NCBI GenBank assembly: GCA_022791075.1
Contig: JAAVYL010000086.1
Coordinates: 1-49,157, forward strand
Length of the DNA: 49,157 nt
From: Lawsonibacter sp.
GTDB taxonomy: Bacteria > Bacillota > Clostridia > Oscillospirales > Oscillospiraceae
Direction: 5' to 3'
Below are positions 26,698 through 35,217 of this stretch, piece after piece (position 1 is the stretch's first letter; every line of letters starts with the position of its first letter). The notes under the pieces were generated by a model. It was not told where the DNA came from. It was given only the letters and a program-made list of their open reading frames with translations, and did no database searches. Both the position numbers and the translations under genes were made by a program.

Positions 26698-28190
26698 ATG
26701 AGGCGGATGTTAAAAAGCTGCTGAAAATTGGTGTTCTGCTCTCCGCGGAGCGGGACCTGAACCGTTTGCTGGAGCGCATTCTGGAATGTGTGATGGACCT
26801 GGCCAGCTGCGACGCGGGAACACTGTACCTTCTGGACGGCGGCTCTCTGCGCTTTCGGATCATGCGCAACCGCACCCTGAAAACCTATTCCGGAGCGGAC
26901 GGAGTGGAACCGGACCTGCCGCCGGTGCCCCTGAGCCGGGAGAGCGTCTGTGCTCTGGCGGTGCTGGATGATAAGACCATCCGCATTGAGGACGTGAAGC
27001 ACTGCGCAGAATATGACCTGACAGGCCCCATCCGCTATGACGCCATGACGGGGTATAACACGGTGTCCATGCTGGTGGTGCCCATGCGCAACCGGGAGGG
27101 GGAGACCATCGGTGTCCTCCAGCTCATTAACGCCATGGACGAGGAGGGAAATATCTGCGCCTTCAGCGATGACATGACCCTGGTGCTGGAATCTGTGGCC
27201 TCACAGGCGGCCATCACCCTGCAGAACGTCCGGTATATTGCGGAAATCAAGGAGCTGTTCCAGTCCTTTGTCCGGGTGATGTCCTCCGCCGTTGACGAGA
27301 GAACACCCTATAACGGCAGCCACACCCGCCATATGGCGGCCTGCGGCGACCGGTTTATCGACTATCTCAACAGCCTTGAGAGCCCTCCCCCCTTTCCCCC
27401 CAGCAGGAAGGAGGAGCTGCTGATGAGTATCTGGCTCCACGATGTGGGCAAGCTGGTGACCCCCCTGGAGGTTATGAACAAGATGGCCCGGCTGCTGCCT
27501 GAACAGTACACAGCCTTTACCCACAGGATGGAGGTCATTCGCCTCCGGGCGGAAATTGACTGTCTGGCGGGCCGCCTCACCCGGGAGGAGAGCCAGGCCG
27601 TAGTCAGCCGGAGCCGGGAGGCGGCGGAGCTGGTGGACGCGGTCAATTCCGCCGGCTTTGTCACTGATGAGCGGCTGGAGGCCGTGGGAGAGCTCCGGCG
27701 GCGGACCTATACCGGCGAGAGGGGCGAGGTGCTGCCCTGGCTGACGGAAGAGGAGTATGCCATGCTGTCCATCCGCAAGGGGACCCTCTCGGACGGGGAG
27801 CGGCAGATTATGGAGGAGCACGTGACGGTGACTGACAAGCTGCTGTCGCAGATTCGCTTCTCCTCTGAGCTGTCCCATGTGCGGGAGTGGGCGGCGGCTC
27901 ACCATGAGCTGCTCAACGGCTCGGGCTATCCCAGGCACTGGAGGGGGGAGGAGATCCCCTATGAGGTGCGGATTATCACCATTTTGGACATCTTTGACGC
28001 GCTGGTTGCGGACGACCGGCCCTATAAGCCCGGGATGCCTGTGGAGAAGGCCCTTTCCATTCTGGAGATCATGGCGGAAAAGGAGGGGAAGCTGGACCAG
28101 GCATTGACGCGGCTGTTTATTGAGAGCAGATGCTGGGAGTCGGAGCTCCCCCGCGGAAAAGAGTATGAGATGAGGAGATGTGTGCAATGA
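26694..28190 (+). CDS. GAF/HD-GYP phosphohydrolase (probable c-di-GMP phosphodiesterase)
   Basis: 498 residues, soluble. A GAF domain spans about residues 8-180 (LLERILECVMDLASCDAGTLYLLDG; MLVVPMRNREGETIGVLQLIN). The HD-GYP domain follows: SHTRHM near 209, WLHDVGKL with His249-Asp250, then HHELLNGSGYP from His403 and ILDIFDALVADDRPYKP. The HHE and GYP features place it among c-di-GMP phosphodiesterases. Between the HD motif and the next helix (IMEEHV) lies a roughly 100-residue insertion (about 256-360) not found in short HD-GYP domains. Both ends overlap neighbours by four bases, so its amount is tied to the MBL and FecR proteins. Confidence 0.87.
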   Translation: MNEADVKKLLKIGVLLSAERDLNRLLERILECVMDLASCDAGTLYLLDGGSLRFRIMRNRTLKTYSGADGVEPDLPPVPLSRESVCALAVLDDKTIRIEDVKHCAEYDLTGPIRYDAMTGYNTVSMLVVPMRNREGETIGVLQLINAMDEEGNICAFSDDMTLVLESVASQAAITLQNVRYIAEIKELFQSFVRVMSSAVDERTPYNGSHTRHMAACGDRFIDYLNSLESPPPFPPSRKEELLMSIWLHDVGKLVTPLEVMNKMARLLPEQYTAFTHRMEVIRLRAEIDCLAGRLTREESQAVVSRSREAAELVDAVNSAGFVTDERLEAVGELRRRTYTGERGEVLPWLTEEEYAMLSIRKGTLSDGERQIMEEHVTVTDKLLSQIRFSSELSHVREWAAAHHELLNGSGYPRHWRGEEIPYEVRIITILDIFDALVADDRPYKPGMPVEKALSILEIMAEKEGKLDQALTRLFIESRCWESELPRGKEYEMRRCVQ

Positions 28191-31100
28191 AGAGAAGGAT
28201 ACTGTCTTTCCTGCTGGCGTTTTGTCTGCTGGCCGGTCTGCCGGTCCCCGCACTGGCTGCGGAGACCGCGGCGGTGATTCGGCTTACGAAGACCACGGGG
28301 ACGGTGAAGGTGAGCAAGAGCAGCGGGAAGTCCCTGACCCTGATGAGCAATATGCGGCTGTACAACGGCTACCACGTCACCACGTCGTCCAAGAGCTACG
28401 CATGGCTGAATCTGGACGACACAAAGCTCCTCAAGGAGGACGCGGCCAGCGAGGTGGAGGTGCGCAAGAGCGGCAAGAAGCTGGAGGTCAACGTCTGTTC
28501 AGGCAGCGTGTTTTTCGATGTGTCGGAAAAGCTGAAGGACGACGAGAGCCTGAACATCAGCACCTCGACGATGATCGTGGGCATCCGCGGCACCGCAGGC
28601 TATGTACAGGTGGTGGACCGTTGGACCACGCGGGTCTGCATTCTGGAGGGGGAGGCCCAGTGCTCTGTGGCGGACCCGGTGACGGGCCAGGTGAAGACCG
28701 AGTCCATCCGCAGCGGCGAGACGGCGCAGTGCGTGGTCTATCCCCAGGACCGGGCGGGGGACAAGTGCGACATTTTGATGGGTCAATGCACCGTGGAGGA
28801 GATCCCGGGCTTTGTGGTGGTGGACCTGGTGCGGGATATTCCGCTGTGCGACAGGATTGAAGAGGCCTCCGGGCTGGACATCACCCGTGAGCTGGCAGCC
28901 GTGGCGGGCGGCGACCCCAGCGGGCGGATGCCCGGAGGAGAGAGCGCCACCCCCGAGGTGCTGGGGGAGTCGGACCGGCGGGAGGACCGGGACGAGGCCG
29001 AGCTGCAAGAAAAGCAGAAAGAGGTGGAGACGGAGGAGAAGAAGCAGGCGGGGAGCGTCTCCCCGGATAAGGCCCTGCCCAAGGACCCGGGCCGGCCCTC
29101 CGGCGGCGGAGGCGGAGGCGGAGGCGGGGGAGGCACAGTCCCCCCGCAGAAGGAGCAGACCATGAAGCTGACAGACGTTCAGGTTCAGGAGCTGCTGGGG
29201 CAGGCGAACGCCGTCTCTGTTGCGCCCAATCCAAACGCAGCCACCTCTAACGAAAACACCCTGGAGGTGAATACCGGGCTGAACGTTGCGGCGGGGAAGA
29301 CGCTGACCCTGCAAAGCGGCGTGGATGTGGAGGTTGCGGCGGGAAAGAGCCTCCAGGTGCACGGGACCCTGACGGCGGATAACCTCCGAAATGACGGCGC
29401 TGTCACCGTCACCAGCAGCAACACCCTGCGGCTGCGGGGAAATCTGACCAGCTCCGGCACGCTGGCTGTGACCAGCCAGGGCCGGGTGGTGGTGGACGGT
29501 ACCTTTACCCGGACCGGGGGGCTGAACCTCACCCGGGGGGCCGCGGTGCTGGCCAAGAGCTTTGCCCCCGGCGCGGCCCCGGACGGCTGGGTGGTGTCCA
29601 ATACACCGGACAGCTCCGGGTATTACTCGCTGGTCCCTGTCAACTCCGTCCCTGTGCGGTTTGACGCCAACGGCGGCACCTTCAGCAGCGGCGCGGCGGA
29701 GACCATCCTCCAGACGCAGGGGGACGGAACCATCCCCAACTGGCCGGACAAACCCGTTCAGACAGGCTATGTCTTCACGGGCTGGTTCGACGCCCCAACC
29801 GGCGGCGCCCAGATCGCCCAGGACCACGTCTTTACCGCTGAAACCGCGCTTTACGCCCAGTGGGCGGCCGATACCATTACCTGGAGCTACGACCAGCCCA
29901 CCAAAACCCTCACCATCTCCGGCGCGGGGCCGATGCCGGATTACAGCTCCTCCAATCGCCCACCCTGGGCCGCGCATGAGGGCGAGATGGAGCAGGTCGT
30001 GATTAATTCCGGCGTGACCAGCATTGGAGATTTGGCTTTCTATAACTGCACCAACCTGACCAGCATTACCATCCCTGAGGGCGTGGAAAGCATTGGAAGT
30101 AGTGCTTTCTGGAACTGCACCAGTCTGACCAACATCACCATTCCCAACAGTGTGACCAGCGTTGGGGGGGCTGCCTTCTGGAACTGCACCAGTCTGACCA
30201 GTGTTGACATCCCTGATGGCGTGACCAGTATTGGAGGCAGTACCTTCGATGGCTGCACCAACCTGACCAGCGTCACCATTCCTGACAGCGTGACCAGCAT
30301 TGAATATTCTGCCTTTTTCGGCTGCTCCAGCCTGACCGGCATCACCATCCCTGATGGCGTGACCAGCATTGGAAATAGTGCCTTCAGCGGCTGCGCGGCC
30401 CTGACCAACATCAATATTCCCAATAGCGTGACCAGCATTGAGGATTCTGCCTTTTTCTATTGCTCCAGCCTGATCAGCATCACCATCCCTGATGGCGTGA
30501 CCAGCATTGGAGGTAATACCTTCGATGGCTGCAGTAGTCTGACCAACGTCACCCTCCCCGGCACCCTTACCAGCATTGGAGAGAATGCTTTCTTCAGCTG
30601 CGATGCCCTGACCAGCATCACCATCCCTGATGGCGTGACCAGCATTGGAAATTCTGCTTTCGGATACTGCCACAAACTGACCAGGGTCACCCTCCCCGGC
30701 ACCCTTACCAGCATTGGTAATTCCGCCTTTATCGTGTGCGACAAGCTGACAGACATCTACTTCGGCGGCACGCGGGCGCAGTGGGAGAACAATGTTACAA
30801 AAGGGGCATCCGCGATTCCCAACGGCGTGACCGTCCACTTCACCGACGAATTTTTATGGAGCTACAACCCGGTCGCAAAAATCCTCACCATCTCCGGCCC
30901 GGGGCCGATGCCGGATTACAGTTCCTCCAACCGCCCGCCCTGGGCCGCGCATGAGGGCGAGATGACGCAGGTCGAGATCGGTTCCGACGTGACCAGCATT
31001 GGAGATTTGGCTTTCTATAACTGCACCAACCTGACCAGCATTACCATCCCTGAGGGCGTGGAAAGCATTGGAAGTAGTGCTTTCTGGAACTGCACCAGTC

Positions 31101-33703
31101 TGACCAGTGTTGACATCCCTGATGGCGTGACCAGTATTGGAGGCAGTACCTTCGATGGCTGCACCAACCTGACCAGCGTCACTATCCCTGATAGCGTGAC
31201 CAGCATCGGAGAGTATGCTTTCAACAGCTGCGGCAGCCTGACCAGCATCACCATCCCTGATGGCGTGACCAGCATTGAAGCGTATACCTTCGGTGGCTGC
31301 AACAACCTGACCAGTGTCACCATTCCCGACAGCGTGACCAGCATTGGAGAGTATGCCTTCAACAGCTGCGCCAGCCTGACCAGCATCACGATCCCTGATG
31401 GCGTGACCAGCATTGAGACGTATACCTTCAATGGCTGCATCAGCCTGACCAGCGTCAACATTCCCGAGGGCGTGACCAGCATTGGAGATTCTGCCTTCGG
31501 ATACTGCACCAGCCTGACCAACATCATTATCCCTGAGGGCGTGACCAGCATTGAAAATTTTGCCTTCGAGGGCTGCAGGAGCCTGACCAGTGTCACCCTC
31601 CCCGGCACCCTTACCAGCATTGGTAATTCCGCCTTTATCGTGTGCGACAAGCTGACAGACATCTACTTCGGCGGCACGCGGGCGCAGTGGGAGAACAACG
31701 TTACAAAAGGGGCATCCGCGATTCCCAACGGCGTGACCGTCCACTGCACCGACGAATTTTTATGGAGTTACAACGATGTCGCAAAAATCCTCACCATCTC
31801 CGGCCCGGGGCCGATGGATGATACGAACCCCTGGTCTGCATCTGCTTCCGGAGCGGAGAAGGTGATTATTAAGGATGGTGTGACCAGTATCAGCAAAGAC
31901 GCGTTCGTTAACTACAATAAGCTTACCAGCGTGACAATTCCTAAGAGCGTAACCAGTATTGGAGAAGCCGCGTTTGGCAACACTGGCCTGACCGACTTTA
32001 CCATCCCTGACAGCGTGACCAGCATCGGCATGGATGCGTTCAGGCAGTCTAAACTGGTTACCGTCACGATTCCCGGCAGTGTGACCAGTATTGGTATAAA
32101 CGCGTTCGCTGAAGGTGATTTGACGGATATTTACTATCAGGATACCAGAGAGAAATGGAACGCCCTTGGCTACGTCACCAGCGCTGCCGTCCACTGCACC
32201 GACGACTTTGCGTGGAGCTACGACAATACCACAAAAACCCTCACCATCTCCGGCCCGGGGGCAATGCCGAACTATGAAACCCCTGAAAATCGGGAGTGGA
32301 TTGGCCGTGTGCCCGAGGTTGAGAAAGTTGTCATCGAAGATGGCGTTACCCGTGTGGGGATCTCTGCCTTTGAGGGGTGCATAAACCTGAACACAGTCAC
32401 CATCCCTGGCAGTGTAACTGGTATCGGCAGCAAGGCCTTTGGAAACTGCACCGCTCTGACAGACGTCTATTTTGGCAGCACCAAGGCGCAATGGCAGGCG
32501 CTTGTGGAAAACAGCAACTTCACAATGCCCCCCGTGACCATCCACTGCACCGACGGTGACCTGCAAACCTACAAGATCACCCTGGAGGCGAACGGCGGGA
32601 AATTCCCCGATAATGGGGATCAGTACATAATCGGAACGGAGCTGGACGGAACAACGTCGGTCGATTTTGAGAACGACATGCCAGCCCCGCCGGATGAGCA
32701 GCATGTGTCCGTTGGCTGGTTTACTGCCCCCACCGGCGGTGAGAGAATTCTCAATGGCCACGTCTTTACAGCAGATACCACCCTCTACGCCCAGTGGGCG
32801 ACCGACACCATTACCTGGAGCTACAACCAGGACACAAAAACCCTCACCATCTCCGGCGCGGGACCAATGCCGGATTACAGCACCTCCGACCGCACGCCCT
32901 GGGCCGCGCATGAGAGCGAGATGACGCAGGTCATAATCAATTCCGGTGTGACCAGCATTGGACGCGATGCCTTCCTGGATTGCAGCAGCCTGACCGGCAT
33001 CACCATCCCTGAGGGCGTGACCAGCATTGGAGGGTATGCTTTCAGCAGATGCAGTAATCTGACCGGTGTCATCCTCCCCGGCACCCTTACCAGCATTGGT
33101 GAATACGCCTTTAACGGGTGCAGCATGCTGACAGACATCCACTTCGGCGGCAAGAGGGCGGAGTGGGAGGCCCTCAGCGTTACGCTTCCTACGGACGAGA
33201 GCGGAGCCACGTTTACTGCAGTCCACTGTACGGATGACCCGGGCTGGGTCTATGACGACGCGACGAAAACCCTGACAATAATAGATCTCAACGGCGGCTG
33301 GAGTGCCAGCAAGGATACCGTGGAGCATGTCATTGTGGTGGAGGGACCAACCTACATCAATGACACACTGTTTCAGTCCTGCACCGCTCTGAAAACCGTC
33401 AAGCTGCCCAGCAGTCTGACTCAGATCAACACGGATGCTTTTGCCGGCTGTGTGAACCTGGTGAGCGTCACAATGCCCAATGTGAGGATCATATATGAGC
33501 GCGCATTTCAGAACTGCAGCAGTCTGGAGAGCCTGACCCTCCCCGGCAGCTTGAGCATACTCAGCGGGGATGTGTTTAATGGGTGCACCAGCTTGAACAG
33601 TATCACATTTGGCGGAACAAAGGCGGAATGGGGAAAATTTGCGGACAAAGTCCCCAGTGGAGTGGTTGTCATCTGCACAGACGGTAGCGTAACCACCCCC
33701 TAA
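28187..33703 (+). CDS. Giant secreted FecR-domain / BspA-type leucine-rich repeat protein
   Basis: 1838 residues. Signal peptide (RRILSFLLAFCLLAGLPV, cut after about residue 24), FecR domain about 30-195 (GKSLTLMSNMRLYNGYHVTT; STSTMIVGIRGTAGYV), an acidic then Gly-rich linker (run of ten Gly near 306), a beta-rich segment to about 485, then two InlB-type B-repeats (about 488-560 and 1462-1540, each ending ALYAQW or TLYAQW) and BspA LRR_5 repeats of 23 residues such as LTSITIPDGVTSIGNSAF. The LRRs form six cassettes, each opened by WSY..TKTLTISG-like residues; most close with FGGTxAxW and a VHCTD-like end. No LPXTG or SLH anchor is visible. The start overlaps the HD-GYP stop; the frame from 28178 is rejected. 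FecR normally receives a signal, so it may sense surface state. Confidence 0.88.
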   Translation: MKRRILSFLLAFCLLAGLPVPALAAETAAVIRLTKTTGTVKVSKSSGKSLTLMSNMRLYNGYHVTTSSKSYAWLNLDDTKLLKEDAASEVEVRKSGKKLEVNVCSGSVFFDVSEKLKDDESLNISTSTMIVGIRGTAGYVQVVDRWTTRVCILEGEAQCSVADPVTGQVKTESIRSGETAQCVVYPQDRAGDKCDILMGQCTVEEIPGFVVVDLVRDIPLCDRIEEASGLDITRELAAVAGGDPSGRMPGGESATPEVLGESDRREDRDEAELQEKQKEVETEEKKQAGSVSPDKALPKDPGRPSGGGGGGGGGGGTVPPQKEQTMKLTDVQVQELLGQANAVSVAPNPNAATSNENTLEVNTGLNVAAGKTLTLQSGVDVEVAAGKSLQVHGTLTADNLRNDGAVTVTSSNTLRLRGNLTSSGTLAVTSQGRVVVDGTFTRTGGLNLTRGAAVLAKSFAPGAAPDGWVVSNTPDSSGYYSLVPVNSVPVRFDANGGTFSSGAAETILQTQGDGTIPNWPDKPVQTGYVFTGWFDAPTGGAQIAQDHVFTAETALYAQWAADTITWSYDQPTKTLTISGAGPMPDYSSSNRPPWAAHEGEMEQVVINSGVTSIGDLAFYNCTNLTSITIPEGVESIGSSAFWNCTSLTNITIPNSVTSVGGAAFWNCTSLTSVDIPDGVTSIGGSTFDGCTNLTSVTIPDSVTSIEYSAFFGCSSLTGITIPDGVTSIGNSAFSGCAALTNINIPNSVTSIEDSAFFYCSSLISITIPDGVTSIGGNTFDGCSSLTNVTLPGTLTSIGENAFFSCDALTSITIPDGVTSIGNSAFGYCHKLTRVTLPGTLTSIGNSAFIVCDKLTDIYFGGTRAQWENNVTKGASAIPNGVTVHFTDEFLWSYNPVAKILTISGPGPMPDYSSSNRPPWAAHEGEMTQVEIGSDVTSIGDLAFYNCTNLTSITIPEGVESIGSSAFWNCTSLTSVDIPDGVTSIGGSTFDGCTNLTSVTIPDSVTSIGEYAFNSCGSLTSITIPDGVTSIEAYTFGGCNNLTSVTIPDSVTSIGEYAFNSCASLTSITIPDGVTSIETYTFNGCISLTSVNIPEGVTSIGDSAFGYCTSLTNIIIPEGVTSIENFAFEGCRSLTSVTLPGTLTSIGNSAFIVCDKLTDIYFGGTRAQWENNVTKGASAIPNGVTVHCTDEFLWSYNDVAKILTISGPGPMDDTNPWSASASGAEKVIIKDGVTSISKDAFVNYNKLTSVTIPKSVTSIGEAAFGNTGLTDFTIPDSVTSIGMDAFRQSKLVTVTIPGSVTSIGINAFAEGDLTDIYYQDTREKWNALGYVTSAAVHCTDDFAWSYDNTTKTLTISGPGAMPNYETPENREWIGRVPEVEKVVIEDGVTRVGISAFEGCINLNTVTIPGSVTGIGSKAFGNCTALTDVYFGSTKAQWQALVENSNFTMPPVTIHCTDGDLQTYKITLEANGGKFPDNGDQYIIGTELDGTTSVDFENDMPAPPDEQHVSVGWFTAPTGGERILNGHVFTADTTLYAQWATDTITWSYNQDTKTLTISGAGPMPDYSTSDRTPWAAHESEMTQVIINSGVTSIGRDAFLDCSSLTGITIPEGVTSIGGYAFSRCSNLTGVILPGTLTSIGEYAFNGCSMLTDIHFGGKRAEWEALSVTLPTDESGATFTAVHCTDDPGWVYDDATKTLTIIDLNGGWSASKDTVEHVIVVEGPTYINDTLFQSCTALKTVKLPSSLTQINTDAFAGCVNLVSVTMPNVRIIYERAFQNCSSLESLTLPGSLSILSGDVFNGCTSLNSITFGGTKAEWGKFADKVPSGVVVICTDGSVTTP
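29866..33690 (+). repeat. Tandem 69-bp LRR-coding repeats with recent segmental duplication
   Basis: The gene is built of 69-bp units (23 codons). Bases 30014-30131 are identical to 30989-31106 (118 bp). The match then resumes between 30201-30276 and 31107-31182, so the second copy lacks exactly one 69-bp unit. The cassette end near 30693-30839 is repeated almost base for base at 31598-31745. Confidence 0.9.
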
Positions 33704-33725
33704 GCCGAGAGAAGGAGTGACCACG

Positions 33726-35204
33726 ATGTCCAAAAAATTAAGATGGGCCGCCCTGCCGGCGGCACTCGCCCTTGCGCTGACCCTTCCTCTCCCTGTTCGC
33801 GCCGCCGGAACAGGGTACAGCGACGTGCCCCAGGGGGCGTGGTATGCGGAGGCGGCGGCGTACTGCCGGGAGCACGGTCTGCTCTACGGCACCGGAGAGG
33901 ACCGGTTCTCCCCCGAACTGCCGGTGTCCCGGGGGATGCTGGCCGCGGTGCTGCACCGGCTGGCGGGCTCTCCGGCGGCGGCGGGGGAGCTCCCCTTCAC
34001 CGACGTGGCCCCCGGCGCATGGTACGCAGACGCGGTGCGCTGGGCCGGCCAGCGCGGCTATATGAGCGGCTATGGAGAAGGCCTGTTCGGGCCTGAGGAC
34101 CCTGTCACCCGGGAGCAGCTGGCGGCGGTCCTCTGGCGCTACGCCGGCAGTCCCGCCGCCCAGGCGGAGGACTTTGCCGACGAGGGGGAGATTGCCCCTT
34201 ACGCCCTGCCGGCCGTGGACTGGACCCGGTCCGCCGGGCTGATCAGCGGCGTGGGGGACAACCGCTTTGCCCCCGGGGCGGGCGCGGCCCGGAGCCAGCT
34301 GGCCGTCATTCTGATGAATTTTTCCGGCCTGAGCAGGGTCACCTCGGTGAGCGCCATAGACGTGATGTGCCAGCCCTGCGGCGTTGCCGCCATGCCGGAC
34401 GGCTCGCTGCTGGTGACAGATCAGTATAACAAGGTGATCTGGCGGGTGACAGAGGGCAGGAGCAGTCCCTTTGCCGGAGCCGACACCGTGGAGGACGTCT
34501 ACGGCCAGCCTGTGGGCGGCTACCACGACGCCGCCCTGCTCAAGAGCCTCTTTAAGGACCCGTGGGCCATTGCTCCCTTTCTGGGGGGCTGGGCGGTGTC
34601 AGATGCGGAGAACGGTGTGGTGCGCTTCCTCCGCCCGGATGACAGCGGAACGGTAAACCGCACCGGAGTGACCGACCTTGGGGTCAGCTTCGACCATCCC
34701 ACCGGCCTGGCGGCCGATGATGCGGGCAGTCTCTATGTGTCAGATACCTTTTTGGGGGTTGTGAAAAAGATTACCCCCGCCGGCCAGGTATCCACCTGGG
34801 CCTCCGGTCTGACGGAGCCTATGGGCCTGTGCTGGGCAGACGGCTCCCTCTACATTGCCGAGTGCGGCGGCAACCGCATTTTGAAGGTGGGCGGAGACAA
34901 AAAGGTAACGGTTGCCGCGGGCAGCGGCACTGAGGGCGAAGCCGACGGCCCCGCTGCCCAGGCCTCCTTCTCCGGTCCCAAGGGGGTCGCTGTGGCCGCG
35001 GACGGCACGATTTACGTAGCGGATACGGACAACGGTACGGTGAGGCGGGTGCGGGACGGCCAGGTGACCACCATTCTCTCCCGGGATCCCCGTGACGTGA
35101 CAGCCCTCTTCCCTGCGGCCCCCACCGGCCTGCTGATTCAGGGCAATACGCTGTATATCTCAGACACCTTTGCCCGGAAGCTGCTGGCCCTCCCCCTGGA
35201 CTGA
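33726..35204 (+). CDS. SLH-domain protein with NHL-type beta-propeller repeats
   Basis: 492 residues. A signal peptide (KLRWAALPAALALALTLPLPVRAA) is followed by three S-layer homology domains to about residue 200 (YSDVPQGAWYAEAAAYCREHGL; FTDVAPGAWYADAVRWAGQRGY; third weaker, PYALPAVDWTRSAGLISG). These would hold it on cell-wall polymer. The rest has NHL/SMP-30-like propeller blades (GVAAMPDGSLLVTDQYNKVIW, GLAADDAGSLYVSDT, GVAVAADGTIYVADTDNGTV). It lies 22 bp after the FecR/LRR gene with AGAAGGAG before ATG. The pair may form a surface complex: this one anchored, the other not. Function unknown; binding of glycan or protein is inferred from fold. Confidence 0.88.
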   Translation: MSKKLRWAALPAALALALTLPLPVRAAGTGYSDVPQGAWYAEAAAYCREHGLLYGTGEDRFSPELPVSRGMLAAVLHRLAGSPAAAGELPFTDVAPGAWYADAVRWAGQRGYMSGYGEGLFGPEDPVTREQLAAVLWRYAGSPAAQAEDFADEGEIAPYALPAVDWTRSAGLISGVGDNRFAPGAGAARSQLAVILMNFSGLSRVTSVSAIDVMCQPCGVAAMPDGSLLVTDQYNKVIWRVTEGRSSPFAGADTVEDVYGQPVGGYHDAALLKSLFKDPWAIAPFLGGWAVSDAENGVVRFLRPDDSGTVNRTGVTDLGVSFDHPTGLAADDAGSLYVSDTFLGVVKKITPAGQVSTWASGLTEPMGLCWADGSLYIAECGGNRILKVGGDKKVTVAAGSGTEGEADGPAAQASFSGPKGVAVAADGTIYVADTDNGTVRRVRDGQVTTILSRDPRDVTALFPAAPTGLLIQGNTLYISDTFARKLLALPLD

Positions 35205-35217
35205 GAGGGGGAGCTGT

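Noticed and set aside
30164-30170. Run of seven G in the LRR gene as a phase-variation switch
   Set aside because: Only seven bases and a single site deep in the gene; slippage is possible but nothing else supports a switch.
29866-33690. Regular repeats that could suggest a CRISPR array
   Set aside because: The repeats are continuous 69-bp coding units without spacers, in one open frame.
28499-33733. Long minus-strand frames of 779, 296 and 657 codons with regular NAGHAIRDGDAGQ-like repeats
   Set aside because: They are the reverse translation of the 69-bp LRR repeats; the + strand has a signal peptide, ribosome binding site and known domains.
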